The notes under the pieces are model-generated. The model worked only from the letters and a program-made list of their open reading frames with translations. It ran no database searches and was not told the DNA's origin. Below, in pieces: positions 51,007 to 59,298 of a stretch of 64,000 nt of DNA. Where the stretch lies: assembly GCA_027587225.1 (NCBI GenBank), contig JAPDDQ010000008.1:62001-126000 (forward strand). Direction: 5' to 3'. The stretch's first letter is position 1, and every line of letters begins with the position of its first letter. A program made the position numbers and the translations under genes. The DNA comes from Solirubrobacter taibaiensis. Lineage in GTDB: Bacteria; Actinomycetota; Thermoleophilia; Solirubrobacterales; Solirubrobacteraceae.

Positions 51007-51402
51007 TCAGTGCGGTCCGTCCGGGTCAGACGGCTGGTCCGGCTCGGCGAGCCAGGTCTTCGCCTCGGCGAGCTCGCGGACGCGAAAGCCCTTGGCCTTG
51101 CCGGGAAGGAGGAACGACAGCGCGCGCAACGCCGGACGGATCCAATCCTCGTCGCTGACGACCGCGACGCGCTCGAACGACGAAGCGTGACGCGCCCGAA
51201 AGCCGGTGTCCGCTTTGAACGCATCGCCCTCGACGTCCCGCGCTCGGGCTCCCAGCAGATAGAGCAACCGGAGCTTGCGGCCGGCAGCGATCTCGCTGCG
51301 CAGCACCGGCTCGACCGACCGCTCCCAGTCGTCGTCCTCGACCTCTCCGATGGCCTCAAAGCCGACGGTGCCCGCCGGCATGTCGCTCATGCGTCGCAGC
51401 AT
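51007..51402 (-). CDS. SpoIIAA-like (STAS-related) protein
   Basis: 131 residues from the ATG at 51402 (GAGGAG 7 bases upstream). The pattern of SpoIIAA-like proteins (DUF3478 type) is clear: VGFEAIGEVEDDDWERSVEP, then KLRLLYLLG, FERVAVVSDEDWIRPALRAL and FRVRELAEAKTWLAE. These are STAS-fold, lipid-binding-like proteins without a phospho-Ser. It is coupled to the PAP2 gene (1-base gap), which supports a membrane-lipid role. Confidence 0.85.
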   Translation of the reverse strand: MLRRMSDMPAGTVGFEAIGEVEDDDWERSVEPVLRSEIAAGRKLRLLYLLGARARDVEGDAFKADTGFRARHASSFERVAVVSDEDWIRPALRALSFLLPGKAKGFRVRELAEAKTWLAEPDQPSDPDGPH

Positions 51403-51548
51403 GTCGTGCTCCTCACCTCGATGGCTGACACCTCGCCCCCCCCCGCGGCCGGGGTCGTGTGCGCGAGGATTCTGCGCGCGCGGTCGCGGCCGGTCATCGC
51501 CTAGATGGGGTGATGCGTCGCGCACCCCGCGGCCTTAGAACCGTTGGC

Positions 51549-52862
51549 ATGATGAGCGCTCGGCGCATGGCAGCCATCGGGGCGCTGATCCTCGGCGCCG
51601 GCGGGTTGGGTCTCGCCGCCGTCATCGCCGTCCAAGAGTTCCCTCGCGGGCTGATCGCGCTCGTCTGCGTGGCCGTCGCCGCCACCGCGATCTGGTACGG
51701 CCTGCTGCGACGCGGCGCGTCCCGCGTCGGCGGGCTGGTCGTCGGCGTGGTCGGCATCGCCGCGGCGATCCTCCCGCTCGTCGGAGAACGCCTGCTCGAG
51801 GAGCTGGTGGTGATCGCCGCGCTGGGGCTCGGCTGTGCCTGTGGGCGCGCGGCGTTCCAAATCCACACGCCGCTGTCTCGGGTGCCGGCACCGCAGCGCC
51901 CGGTGCTGTTCTACAACCCGAAGTCCGGCGGCGGGAAGGCCGAGCAGTTCTCGCTCGCGGCGGAAGCCCGGGCGCGCGGGATCGAGCCGATCGAGCTCGG
52001 CCCCCCGTGGGACCTGGAGGCGCTGGTGCGCGACGCGGTGGCCGGCGGCGCCGACGGGCTGGCCATGGCCGGCGGCGACGGCTCACAGGCCGTGGTCGCC
52101 GCGATCGCCGCCGAGCTCTCACTCCCGTACGCGTGCGTGCCCGCCGGCACCCGCAACCACTTCGCGCTGGACCTCGGCGTCGACCGCGACGACGTCGTCG
52201 GCGCGCTCGACGCGTTCGTCGACGGCGGCGAACGCCGCGTGGACCTGGCGGAGGTCAACGGCCGGGTCTTCGTGAACAACGTGTCGCTCGGCCTGTATGC
52301 CGACGCCGTCCAGCGCGAGGGCTACCGCGAAGCGAAGCTCCGGACGATCCTCGACACCGTGCCCGACGTGCTCGGGCCCGACGCCGTCGGACTCGACCTG
52401 CGCTGGACCGGACCCGGCGGCCACGCGCACCGCTCGGGCGCCGCCATCCTCGTGTCCAACAACCGCTATCGCCTCGGCCGCGCTGTCGCGTCCGCCACGC
52501 GCCCGCGAATCGACGACGGGCTGCTCGGCATCACCGTCGCGGGGGCCGTCACCGGTCGTGGCCGCGACGGTCGACGTCCGCAGCGTCCGTGGCGTGAATG
52601 GACCGCACCGCGCTTCGAGGTCGACGCCGACCACCCCGTGCCGGCCGGCATCGACGGCGAGGCCGTGCAACTGGAGCCCCCACTGCGTTTCACCATCCGC
52701 GCCGGTGTGCTGCGCGTCCGTATCGCGCACGGGCACCCTGGCGCCTCACCCTCGGCCAACCTGCCCGAGGGTCTCGGGCAGAGCGCCCGCGCACTGGCCC
52801 GGCTCGCCGCCGGCCACGAACCCCCGACCGCCACGTCCCACCAACCCGAACCGGAGCGATGA
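51549..52862 (+). CDS. Diacylglycerol kinase-family lipid kinase with membrane domain
   Basis: 437 residues from the ATG at 51549 (an ATG at 51513 is also in frame). Three N-terminal membrane spans (IGALILGAGGLGLAAVIAV; IALVCVAVAATAIWYGLL; VGGLVVGVVGIAAAILPLV). The DAGK catalytic domain has LFYNPKSGGGKAEQF, MAGGDGSQAVVAAIAAE and CVPAGTRNHFALDLG, and a C-terminal NAD-kinase-like beta domain (VFVNNVSLGLYAD). Expected reaction: ATP-dependent phosphorylation of a lipid such as diacylglycerol. It is 3 bases before the amphi-Trp gene and divergent from SpoIIAA-like/PAP2. Confidence 0.88.
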   Translation: MMSARRMAAIGALILGAGGLGLAAVIAVQEFPRGLIALVCVAVAATAIWYGLLRRGASRVGGLVVGVVGIAAAILPLVGERLLEELVVIAALGLGCACGRAAFQIHTPLSRVPAPQRPVLFYNPKSGGGKAEQFSLAAEARARGIEPIELGPPWDLEALVRDAVAGGADGLAMAGGDGSQAVVAAIAAELSLPYACVPAGTRNHFALDLGVDRDDVVGALDAFVDGGERRVDLAEVNGRVFVNNVSLGLYADAVQREGYREAKLRTILDTVPDVLGPDAVGLDLRWTGPGGHAHRSGAAILVSNNRYRLGRAVASATRPRIDDGLLGITVAGAVTGRGRDGRRPQRPWREWTAPRFEVDADHPVPAGIDGEAVQLEPPLRFTIRAGVLRVRIAHGHPGASPSANLPEGLGQSARALARLAAGHEPPTATSHQPEPER

Positions 52863-52865
52863 CCC

Positions 52866-53084
52866 ATGGACATTCTCGAGCTCGAGCAGAAAGAACGCCT
52901 CGGCCGCGAGGAGGCTGCCGCGCGGCTGCGCAACCTCGCCGACATGCTGTCCCGCCACAACGACATCGAGTTCGACCGCGGCGGAATGCACTTCAAGGTC
53001 CGCGTTCCCGACGAAGTCAACCTCAAGCTCGAACTCGAAGTGGCTGACGATGGCTGCGAGTTCGAGATCGAGCTGACGTGGTGA
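52866..53084 (+). CDS. Amphi-Trp domain protein (72 aa)
   Basis: The whole 72-residue protein is the domain: a charged helix (LELEQKERLGREEAAARLRN), the segment LSRHNDIEFDRGGMHFKV, VRVPDEVNLKLELEV and the conserved end FEIELTW. This domain is widespread in archaea and bacteria and of unknown function. It sits between a lipid kinase and a DUF2252 protein in one transcription unit, and its stop overlaps the next start (GTGA). Confidence 0.88.
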   Translation: MDILELEQKERLGREEAAARLRNLADMLSRHNDIEFDRGGMHFKVRVPDEVNLKLELEVADDGCEFEIELTW

Positions 53085-54523
53085 CCGCCGTGGCCCCGGC
53101 GAGCACCCACCGGCCGACGAGGCAGAACCGCGTCGAGCACCTGTCGAAGGCGGAGCGCGAAGCGCGGGGCAAGGCGGCGCGAGCGGAGACTCCGCGGGCG
53201 TCGCACGCCGAATGGAATCCGCCGGCCGGGCGCAACGACCCAGTCGACCTGATCGAGCAGGAGGAGCTCACCCGGCTTCCCGATCTGCTCCCGATCCGGC
53301 ACGGGCGGATGCTCGTCTCGCCCTTCACCTTCTTCCGCGGAGCCGCCGGCCTGATGGCGGCCGACCTCGCCGCGCTGCCGCGAACCGGACTGCACACGCA
53401 GCTCTGCGGCGACGCGCACCTCTCGAACTTCGGGGCGTTCGCAACACCCGACCGGCGGCTCGCCTTCGGCCTCAACGACTTCGACGAGACGCTTCCCGGC
53501 CCGTTCGAGTGGGACGTCAAGCGGCTCGCCGCGAGCTTCGCGGTCGCCGGACGAGATCGCCGGTTCAACCGTCCCGATCGTGAGCAGATCATCCTCGCGG
53601 CGGCGCGCTCCTACCGCGAGGCGATGCGCGGGTTCGCCGAGATGCGGGTGCTCGACGTCTGGTACGCCCGCGTGCACGTCGAGGAACTCGCCACCCGCTG
53701 GGCCGACCGCGGCACCCCCAAGCAGCTCAAGCGGTTCGAGCGCAACGTTGCCAAGGCGCGCGCCAAGGACAGCATGCGCGCCTTCCAGCGCCTCACCGAG
53801 GTCGTGGACGGCCGCCGGCGGATCATCAGCGACCCGCCGTTGATCGTGCCGCTCGAGGAGCTGCTGCCGCCCGTCGAGCGGAGCGAGCTCGAGCGTCACA
53901 TGCAGACCATCATCCGCTCCTACCGGCGCACGCTGACCAACGAACGCCGCCGCCTCTTGGAGCGCTTCCAGTACGCCGACGCGGCCCGCAAGGTCGTCGG
54001 CGTCGGCAGCGTCGGCACGCGCGCCTGGATCCTCCTCATGCTCGGACACAACGACGGCGATCCACTGATCCTCCAGCTCAAAGAAGCCGGGCCGTCGGTG
54101 CTCGAGCCCTACCTCGGCCCGAGCCAGTTCGCCCAGCCCGGCCAGCGCGTCGTCGAAGGCCAACGGCTGATGCAGGCGGCGAGCGACATCATGCTCGGCT
54201 GGCTCAAGACGCATGACGGCGACGGCATCGAACGCGCCTACTACATCCGGCAGCTCTGGGACGGCAAGGGCTCCGCGCTCGTCGAAGTCATGGCGCCCAA
54301 CGCGATGACCGCCTACGCCGAGATCTGCGGCTGGGCGCTCGCCCACGCCCACGCCCGCTCCGGCGACGCCGTAGCCATCGCCGCCTACCTGGGTTCAGGG
54401 ACCGCGTTCGACCGTGCGATGGCCGCGTTCGCCGAGGACTACGCCGACCAGAACGACCGTGACTACGCCGCGTTCAAACACGCCGTCGACAGCGGGCGAC
54501 TCGCCGCCGAAACGGGGCTGTGA
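53081..54523 (+). CDS. DUF2252 (kinase-fold) protein
   Basis: 480 residues from the GTG at 53081 (GTG at 53078 is also possible). The DUF2252 pattern is clear: RHGRMLVSPFTFFRGAAGLM, QLCGDAHLSNFGAF, FGLNDFDETLPGPFEWDVKR, VGVGSVGTRAWILLM, YYIRQLWDGKGS and CGWALAHAHARSGD. The GDAHLSN and NDFDE motifs resemble the catalytic and metal loops of aminoglycoside-phosphotransferase-like kinases, so phosphotransfer is likely; the substrate is unknown. It is the third gene of the lipid kinase/amphi-Trp unit and convergent with the TetR gene (15 bases). Confidence 0.92.
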   Translation: MTAVAPASTHRPTRQNRVEHLSKAEREARGKAARAETPRASHAEWNPPAGRNDPVDLIEQEELTRLPDLLPIRHGRMLVSPFTFFRGAAGLMAADLAALPRTGLHTQLCGDAHLSNFGAFATPDRRLAFGLNDFDETLPGPFEWDVKRLAASFAVAGRDRRFNRPDREQIILAAARSYREAMRGFAEMRVLDVWYARVHVEELATRWADRGTPKQLKRFERNVAKARAKDSMRAFQRLTEVVDGRRRIISDPPLIVPLEELLPPVERSELERHMQTIIRSYRRTLTNERRRLLERFQYADAARKVVGVGSVGTRAWILLMLGHNDGDPLILQLKEAGPSVLEPYLGPSQFAQPGQRVVEGQRLMQAASDIMLGWLKTHDGDGIERAYYIRQLWDGKGSALVEVMAPNAMTAYAEICGWALAHAHARSGDAVAIAAYLGSGTAFDRAMAAFAEDYADQNDRDYAAFKHAVDSGRLAAETGL

Positions 54524-54538
54524 CCCGACTCGCGGCGG

Positions 54539-55165
54539 TCAACTCCGTGCGGATGGGACGTCGAGGCCGAGGGCGCGCAGCCAGATCTTGTTGATCGTGT
54601 CGACCATCGTGTGCTCGTCGTAGTCGACCCGACCCGCCGCCCAGGCCATCGCCACGCGCTCGACCATGAACGTCAGCGCGTGCGCGGTGTAGACCGGGTC
54701 GAGGTCGGCGAAGGCGAGGCCGTCCGCCTGCCAGCGGGCGATCGCGGCCGAGACGCGGTCCTGGAAGTGCTGCCGGACCTCGTCGCCCAGCGCGCGGATC
54801 TCCTCGTCGGTCTCGCCGGCCTGGTAGAGCAGGGCCATCAGCCGCGCGTTGCGCCGGAACGCCTGCACGTAGACCCGGTTGACCTCCTCGATGCGCCGGG
54901 CGGGATCGTGCTGCCCGCTGACGTGCTCCGGTGTGATCGCGGTCAGCTCGTCGGCGACCTCCCGGAAGACGTCACGGAAGATCTCGTGCTTGGACCGGTA
55001 GTAGTTGTAGAGCGTGCCCGCCGCCACGTTGGCCTCCGCGGTGATGTCGGACAGACGCGCGTCGTAGAACCCGTCGCGTTCGAAGACGATCCGGGCCGCG
55101 GCCACGAGGCGCTTGGGCGTCTGCTCGCGGCGCGGGTCGTTGCGCGGGCGCCGCTCAGAGGCCAA
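54539..55165 (-). CDS. TetR-family transcriptional regulator
   Basis: 208 residues from a TTG at 55165, overlapping the acyl-CoA dehydrogenase stop by 11 bases; no ATG or GTG fits the N-terminus better. Helix-turn-helix: FYDARLSDITAEANVAAG then TLYNYYRSKHEIF. The C-terminal ligand domain (about 75-200) is of the type found in fatty-acid-responsive regulators. It is co-transcribed with an acyl-CoA dehydrogenase. The palindrome TTGAA-N6-TTCAA upstream of that gene is its likely operator, giving autoregulation by an acyl-CoA. Confidence 0.88.
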   Translation of the reverse strand: MASERRPRNDPRREQTPKRLVAAARIVFERDGFYDARLSDITAEANVAAGTLYNYYRSKHEIFRDVFREVADELTAITPEHVSGQHDPARRIEEVNRVYVQAFRRNARLMALLYQAGETDEEIRALGDEVRQHFQDRVSAAIARWQADGLAFADLDPVYTAHALTFMVERVAMAWAAGRVDYDEHTMVDTINKIWLRALGLDVPSARS

Positions 55166-56291
55166 AGGTCTTGCCGATGATGTCGCGCTGGATCTCGCTC
55201 GAGCCGCCGAACACGGTGGCCGGCAGCGTCGCGCGCAGCAGCCGCTCCATGCCGTATTCGGTGGCGTAGCCGTAGCCGCCGAGCATCTGCATGCCTTCCA
55301 GCGCCGCGTGCTTGGCCACCTCCGAGGTCTTGAGCTTGGCCATCGACGCCTCCCGCGGCAGCGGCGTGTCCGGATCGGCGTCGATCTTGGCCGCGACGTC
55401 GTAGACGAGCAGCCGGCAGCACTCGATCTCCGTCGCCAGGTCGGCGAGGCGATGGCGCAGGACCTGGAACCGGCCGATGGGCTGGCCGAACTGCTCACGC
55501 TCCTTCACGTAGGCGAGCGTGTCGTCGAAGGCGCGGCGTGCGGTGCCGAGCATCATCGCGGCGATGATCATCCGCTCGAGGTTCAGCCCCGTCATCAGCT
55601 GGTTCCAGGCCTGACCCGGCGTGCCGACCACCGCGTCGGCCGGCACGAAGCAGTCGGTGAAGAACAGGTCGCTGACCTCGCGGCCACCCATGGTCTCGAT
55701 GTCGCGGATCTCGAGACCAGGCGCGTCGGCCGGGACCATGAACTGCGTGAGGCCTTGATGCTTGGTCCCAGCACTCGACGTGCGGGCGATCAACAGGATG
55801 TGATCGGCGGCGTGGGCCTCCGAGCACCAGGTCTTCTGGCCGTTGATGACGTAGCCGCCGTCGCGCTCGTCGGCGCGGCAGACCAGGGCGGCGACGTCGG
55901 ACCCGGCGCCGGGCTCGGACATCGAGATCGCCTCTACGCGCCCTCGGACCACACCGCCGAGAATGGTGCGCTTCTGCTCCTCGGTGCCGAAGCGCTCGTA
56001 CGCCGAGGCGCTGATCATCGACACGCCGAAGCCGCCGATCGGGGCCTGGCCGTAGCTCGTCTCCTCCAGGAACAGGCACAGGTCGACCATGCCCAGCCCG
56101 CCACCCCCGTACTGCTCCGGGATGGCGATGCCCAGCCAGCCGAGCTCGGCCAGCTTCGCGTAGAGCTCCGGGCTGTGGACCTCCTTGCCGCCGTCGGTCA
56201 GCCGATCGCGCTGCTCACGCGTGCCGCACTCGCGCGCGACGAAGTCCCGCACGGCGCCCACAAGCGCGCGGTGCTCTTCCGTCAGGTCCAT
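55155..56291 (-). CDS. Acyl-CoA dehydrogenase
   Basis: 378 residues. FAD-binding signatures SMSEPGAGSDVAAL and TWCSEAHAADHILL, the active-site loop LGGYGYATEYGMER with the Glu positioned as in isovaleryl/short-branched types, and the C-terminal VFGGSSEIQRDIIGKTFGL. It oxidises an acyl-CoA to the 2-enoyl-CoA in beta-oxidation or branched-chain degradation. It precedes the TetR gene, and PhaC lies 40 bases upstream. Confidence 0.92.
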   Translation of the reverse strand: MDLTEEHRALVGAVRDFVARECGTREQRDRLTDGGKEVHSPELYAKLAELGWLGIAIPEQYGGGGLGMVDLCLFLEETSYGQAPIGGFGVSMISASAYERFGTEEQKRTILGGVVRGRVEAISMSEPGAGSDVAALVCRADERDGGYVINGQKTWCSEAHAADHILLIARTSSAGTKHQGLTQFMVPADAPGLEIRDIETMGGREVSDLFFTDCFVPADAVVGTPGQAWNQLMTGLNLERMIIAAMMLGTARRAFDDTLAYVKEREQFGQPIGRFQVLRHRLADLATEIECCRLLVYDVAAKIDADPDTPLPREASMAKLKTSEVAKHAALEGMQMLGGYGYATEYGMERLLRATLPATVFGGSSEIQRDIIGKTFGL

Positions 56292-56312
56292 GAGCCCGAA
56301 CTGTAAGTGAGG

Positions 56313-56328
56313 TTGAACTCAGTTTCAA
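56313..56328. promoter_or_regulatory. Candidate TetR operator upstream of the acyl-CoA dehydrogenase
   Basis: TTGAA-CTCAGT-TTCAA, an inverted repeat with 5-base arms, lies 22 bases before the start of the dehydrogenase-TetR operon, in an AT-rich patch (56300-56335) between PhaC and that operon. It is likely the operator/promoter region. Confidence 0.5.
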
Positions 56329-56331
56329 TGC

Positions 56332-57402
56332 TTAAGCGTGTACCCGCAGCCACTCGAGCATGGCCGGGATCATCTCCTTGTGGGCCTTGCGCCCGACGAT
56401 CAGCCCGGCGTGCCCGGCGTTGAGCTCGAGACGCTCGAGGGCGGCGTTCGGCAGCGCGAGCGGCGCGCTGGAGCCCGCCGGAACGAGCTTGTCCCTCGCG
56501 CCGGTGACCGACAGCACGGGAACGCGGATGTCGGCGAAGTCGACGATGCGCCGGCCGACCGGCACCCGGCCTGTGACGAGCGCCTCCTGGTGGATGAACA
56601 GCTCGGTCATCTCGCGGAACGCCGCACCGGGGAACGGGATGTGCCGGCCCGACCAGCGCACGAGCGCGTCGTGGGCCTGGAGTCGTTCCGGGTCGCCGAG
56701 GCTGTTCCAGAGACTGAGATACGTCGTGATCTCGCCGGCCGGCTCGACGAGGTAGAACGACTCCTTGATGCGCTCCGGCGGCACGTTGCCGGACCAGTCG
56801 AACAGGTCGTCGACGGTGAGCCGGCGGTCGCGCAGCATGCTCGTCAGCGGCCCGAGCGCGCTCATGTCCATGGGCGTGGCGAGGAGGATCATCGCGCGCA
56901 CCGGCATGCGCTCATGACCGGCGACGCTGAGCAGGGCGAGCACCGCGCCGAGGCAGTAGCCGAACAGCACGACCTCCTCGGCCTCGGACTCGCGCAGCGT
57001 CGCCTGCACGGCCCTGGGGAGGTACTCGTCGCAGTAGGTCTGCAGCGTGTTGGCCGAGTCGACGGCGTCGGGGACGCCCCAGTCGAGCAGGAAGACGTCG
57101 TAGCCCTCGTCGAGGAAGCGGCGGACGACGCTGTTGTGCTCCTGGAGGTCGAAGACCAACGGGGTGGTCACCAAGCTCATCACGAGCAGCAGCGGCGGGG
57201 CGTCGCGCTGCGTCACTCCCTCCGGCGTCTCGTAGCGATACAGCCGCGCCTTGTCGCGCGACCAGACGTGCAGCCGCGGCGTCGGGCTCTCCGGCGGGGC
57301 GAGATCGAAGGCCGCGCGCCTGGCCCCTCGCGAGAGTCGCTCCACGGTGCGCAGCACGCGATGCGAAGTCGCCTGAGAGGCGCGGAGCACCGGCCCGATC
57401 AC
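56332..57402 (-). CDS. phaC: Class III-type poly(hydroxyalkanoate) synthase PhaC
   Basis: 356 residues from the GTG at 57402 (GTGA overlap with the preceding gene); the size matches class III PhaC. The lipase-like box is FGYCLGAVLA, with Cys as nucleophile, Asp in TGARDKLVP and His in NAGHAGLIVG. The N-terminus has TPEGVTQRDAPPLLLVMSLV and VFLLDWGVPD, family-typical. It polymerises 3-hydroxyacyl-CoA at granule surfaces. Class III needs a PhaE or PhaR partner, and a small PhaE-like protein is encoded just upstream. Confidence 0.85.
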   Translation of the reverse strand: MIGPVLRASQATSHRVLRTVERLSRGARRAAFDLAPPESPTPRLHVWSRDKARLYRYETPEGVTQRDAPPLLLVMSLVTTPLVFDLQEHNSVVRRFLDEGYDVFLLDWGVPDAVDSANTLQTYCDEYLPRAVQATLRESEAEEVVLFGYCLGAVLALLSVAGHERMPVRAMILLATPMDMSALGPLTSMLRDRRLTVDDLFDWSGNVPPERIKESFYLVEPAGEITTYLSLWNSLGDPERLQAHDALVRWSGRHIPFPGAAFREMTELFIHQEALVTGRVPVGRRIVDFADIRVPVLSVTGARDKLVPAGSSAPLALPNAALERLELNAGHAGLIVGRKAHKEMIPAMLEWLRVHA

Positions 57403-57704
57403 GTGTAGGGCTCCTCGATCTCCTCGTGCGTGTCCTCGACCCGTTTGCGCAGCTCGCGGACCTCGCGCTCGAGCGCCGCGATCTGCACCAGCAGCCGGTT
57501 GACGTCGCTCCCGGCGGGGAGGTTGAGCAGGTGCAACAACCGCCGGCTCGGCGCCTCGGTCGCCCGCAGCGCGTCGTTGCGCAGCGACTGCGCCAACGCG
57601 ATGCCCGCCGCGATGTCGGGGTGGTCGACGGCTCGGCGCAGCACCGGGTTGGCGCGTACCTGGACCGCCAGGACCGCACGCTGCCAACCAGGCGGGCCGC
57701 TCAC
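57399..57704 (-). CDS. Small PhaE/PhaR-like partner subunit of PHA synthase
   Basis: 101 residues from the GTG at 57704, coupled on both sides by GTGA overlaps. The C-terminal half contains LLHLLNLPAGSDVNRLLVQI then AALEREVRELRKRVEDT, a coiled coil preceded by the LxLPSxxDV-like motif of PhaE/PhaR subunits. Typical PhaE is 300-400 residues and PhaR about 200, so this is a reduced form. Inference: it activates or anchors the downstream PhaC. Confidence 0.65.
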   Translation of the reverse strand: MSGPPGWQRAVLAVQVRANPVLRRAVDHPDIAAGIALAQSLRNDALRATEAPSRRLLHLLNLPAGSDVNRLLVQIAALEREVRELRKRVEDTHEEIEEPYT

Positions 57705-58516
57705 GCTCCGGCCCCGACCCGCTCGGCCAGCGCGACCTGCTCGCGCACCAGGCTCGTGAGCAGCACCGGCGCGTCCCACATCGGGACGTGGCCCGCGCCG
57801 GGAAGCGAGACCTGCGCGGCGTCGGGCAGCCGGGCGATGAGCGGTCGCCCGTGTCGCTCGTAGGGGATGACGCGGTCACGGCGGCCCCACACCACGCGCA
57901 CCGGACAGGGCAACGCTTCGGTGGGCTCGAAGCCATCCCGGCGCCCGGCGCGCAGCAGCGCGGGCACGACCCGGCAGGCGTGGGCGTCCCGGAGGATGCC
58001 GCGCGCGTCGTGCGGCGCGACGCGATCACCTCGCTCCATGAGCCCGCGCAGGACGGCCCGGCGGACGAGCGGACTGACCATCGCCGCCGAGACGGGAGAC
58101 GCGTCAGGCGGGACGCGATTGAACACGTCCGCGGTGCGCAGGAGCGTGTGGACCCGGCGCTGGTCGGACCCGTTGCGCCACGCGCCGGCCGGCGACACGG
58201 CGGTGACGCTGCTGGCCCGGCCGCGACGGGCGAGCTCGAGCGCGAGCCAGCCGCCGAGCGAGTTGCCCACGACGTGCACCCGGTCGTGGCCCTCCTCGTC
58301 CAGCAGGGTCTCGAGATGGTCGGCCAGCCAGGTCACGTTCACGTCGGCGGGAGCGGCCGGGCCGCCGCGGTGGCCGGGCAGGGTCGGCGCGAGGACTTCA
58401 TGGTCGGTGCTGAGCGAGTCGAGCAGCGGCCGCCACGCGTGCCAGGACATGGCGAGACCGTGCAACAGCAGCAAGGGCGGACCCTCGCCGGCGCGGAAGC
58501 TCCCGTCCTCGCTCAC
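57701..58516 (-). CDS. Alpha/beta-hydrolase
   Basis: 271 residues from GTG. Oxyanion region LLLLHGLAMSWHAW, nucleophile elbow VVGNSLGGWLAL, Asp in VWGRRDRVIP and His in PGAGHVPMWD, a complete triad with a cap domain (about 120-185). Family members hydrolyse esters or C-C bonds. It is encoded between an SDR and PhaC/PhaE-like genes, so a role on PHA or acyl substrates (for example an intracellular esterase or depolymerase-like enzyme) is plausible, not shown. Confidence 0.85.
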   Translation of the reverse strand: MSEDGSFRAGEGPPLLLLHGLAMSWHAWRPLLDSLSTDHEVLAPTLPGHRGGPAAPADVNVTWLADHLETLLDEEGHDRVHVVGNSLGGWLALELARRGRASSVTAVSPAGAWRNGSDQRRVHTLLRTADVFNRVPPDASPVSAAMVSPLVRRAVLRGLMERGDRVAPHDARGILRDAHACRVVPALLRAGRRDGFEPTEALPCPVRVVWGRRDRVIPYERHGRPLIARLPDAAQVSLPGAGHVPMWDAPVLLTSLVREQVALAERVGAGA

Positions 58517-59277
58517 AGCGCGCTCATCCCGCCGTCCACGAGGAGGCTCGTACCGGTGACGTACGACGAGGCGGGCGAGGCGAGGAAGATCAGCGCCGCG
58601 TCGAGCTCGTGCTGCTCGCCGAAGCGGCCGAGCATCGTCCCGGCTTCGACGACTTCCCGCAGCGGCTCCTGGTCCCGGGTCATCTCACTGTCGAAGTACC
58701 CAGGGCACAGGGCGTTCACCCGGATCCCCTTGCGACCGGACCACTCCTGGGCGAGGTCGCGCGTCAGGCCGAGCAGTCCCGCCTTGCTCGCGGTGTACGC
58801 CGCCTGCGGGAACCGAGGAGCGACGTGCGCGAGGACGCTGGCGACGTTGACGATCGAGGAGCCCTCGGGCATCAACGGCTGGCAGGCCTGGCTCATCCAG
58901 AACGCGCCGTTGAGGTTGACGTCGATGACCTGCCGGAAGCCATCCGGTGTTTCTTTGGAGGCCGGGACCACGGTGCCGATCCCGGCGTTGTTGACCAGCA
59001 CGTCCACGCGGCCGAAGCGGGTCGCGGCGGCCTCGGCGACGCGCCGGCAGTCCTCGGGCGAGGAGACGTCGGCACGGACCACCTCGACGCGAGTACCGGT
59101 CAGCTCCGCCGCAAGCTCCTCGAGTTGTTCGAGGCGCCGGGCGGCGAGGACGAGGTCCGCACCCGCCACCGCCAGTGCCCGGGCGAAACCCCGCCCGAGA
59201 CCCGAGCTGGCACCGGTGAGCACGACGACCCGGTCATCGAGCCGGAACGGGTCGCCTGACGGCGTGTCGCGGTTCAC
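58513..59277 (-). CDS. SDR-family oxidoreductase, possibly acting on acyl-CoA
   Basis: 254 residues from GTG. TGASSGLGRGFA cofactor loop, NNAGIGTVV, Ser in NVASVLAH, Tyr/Lys in YTASKAGLLG, C-terminal TSLLVDGGMSAL. Its place at the head of the PHA block suggests a 3-ketoacyl reductase that supplies hydroxyacyl groups, but the substrate is not readable. The gene starts 21 bases from the divergent acyl-CoA ligase; the minus strand has TAGTGT 9 bases before its GTG, fitting a leaderless transcript. Confidence 0.85.
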   Translation of the reverse strand: MNRDTPSGDPFRLDDRVVVLTGASSGLGRGFARALAVAGADLVLAARRLEQLEELAAELTGTRVEVVRADVSSPEDCRRVAEAAATRFGRVDVLVNNAGIGTVVPASKETPDGFRQVIDVNLNGAFWMSQACQPLMPEGSSIVNVASVLAHVAPRFPQAAYTASKAGLLGLTRDLAQEWSGRKGIRVNALCPGYFDSEMTRDQEPLREVVEAGTMLGRFGEQHELDAALIFLASPASSYVTGTSLLVDGGMSAL

Positions 59278-59298
59278 GAGTCCTGCACACTACGCACC

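Noticed and set aside
57403..58029. N-terminal extension of the PhaC frame
   Set aside because: It runs through the PhaE-like and hydrolase genes with a low-complexity translation; the GTG at 57402 gives the normal class III length.
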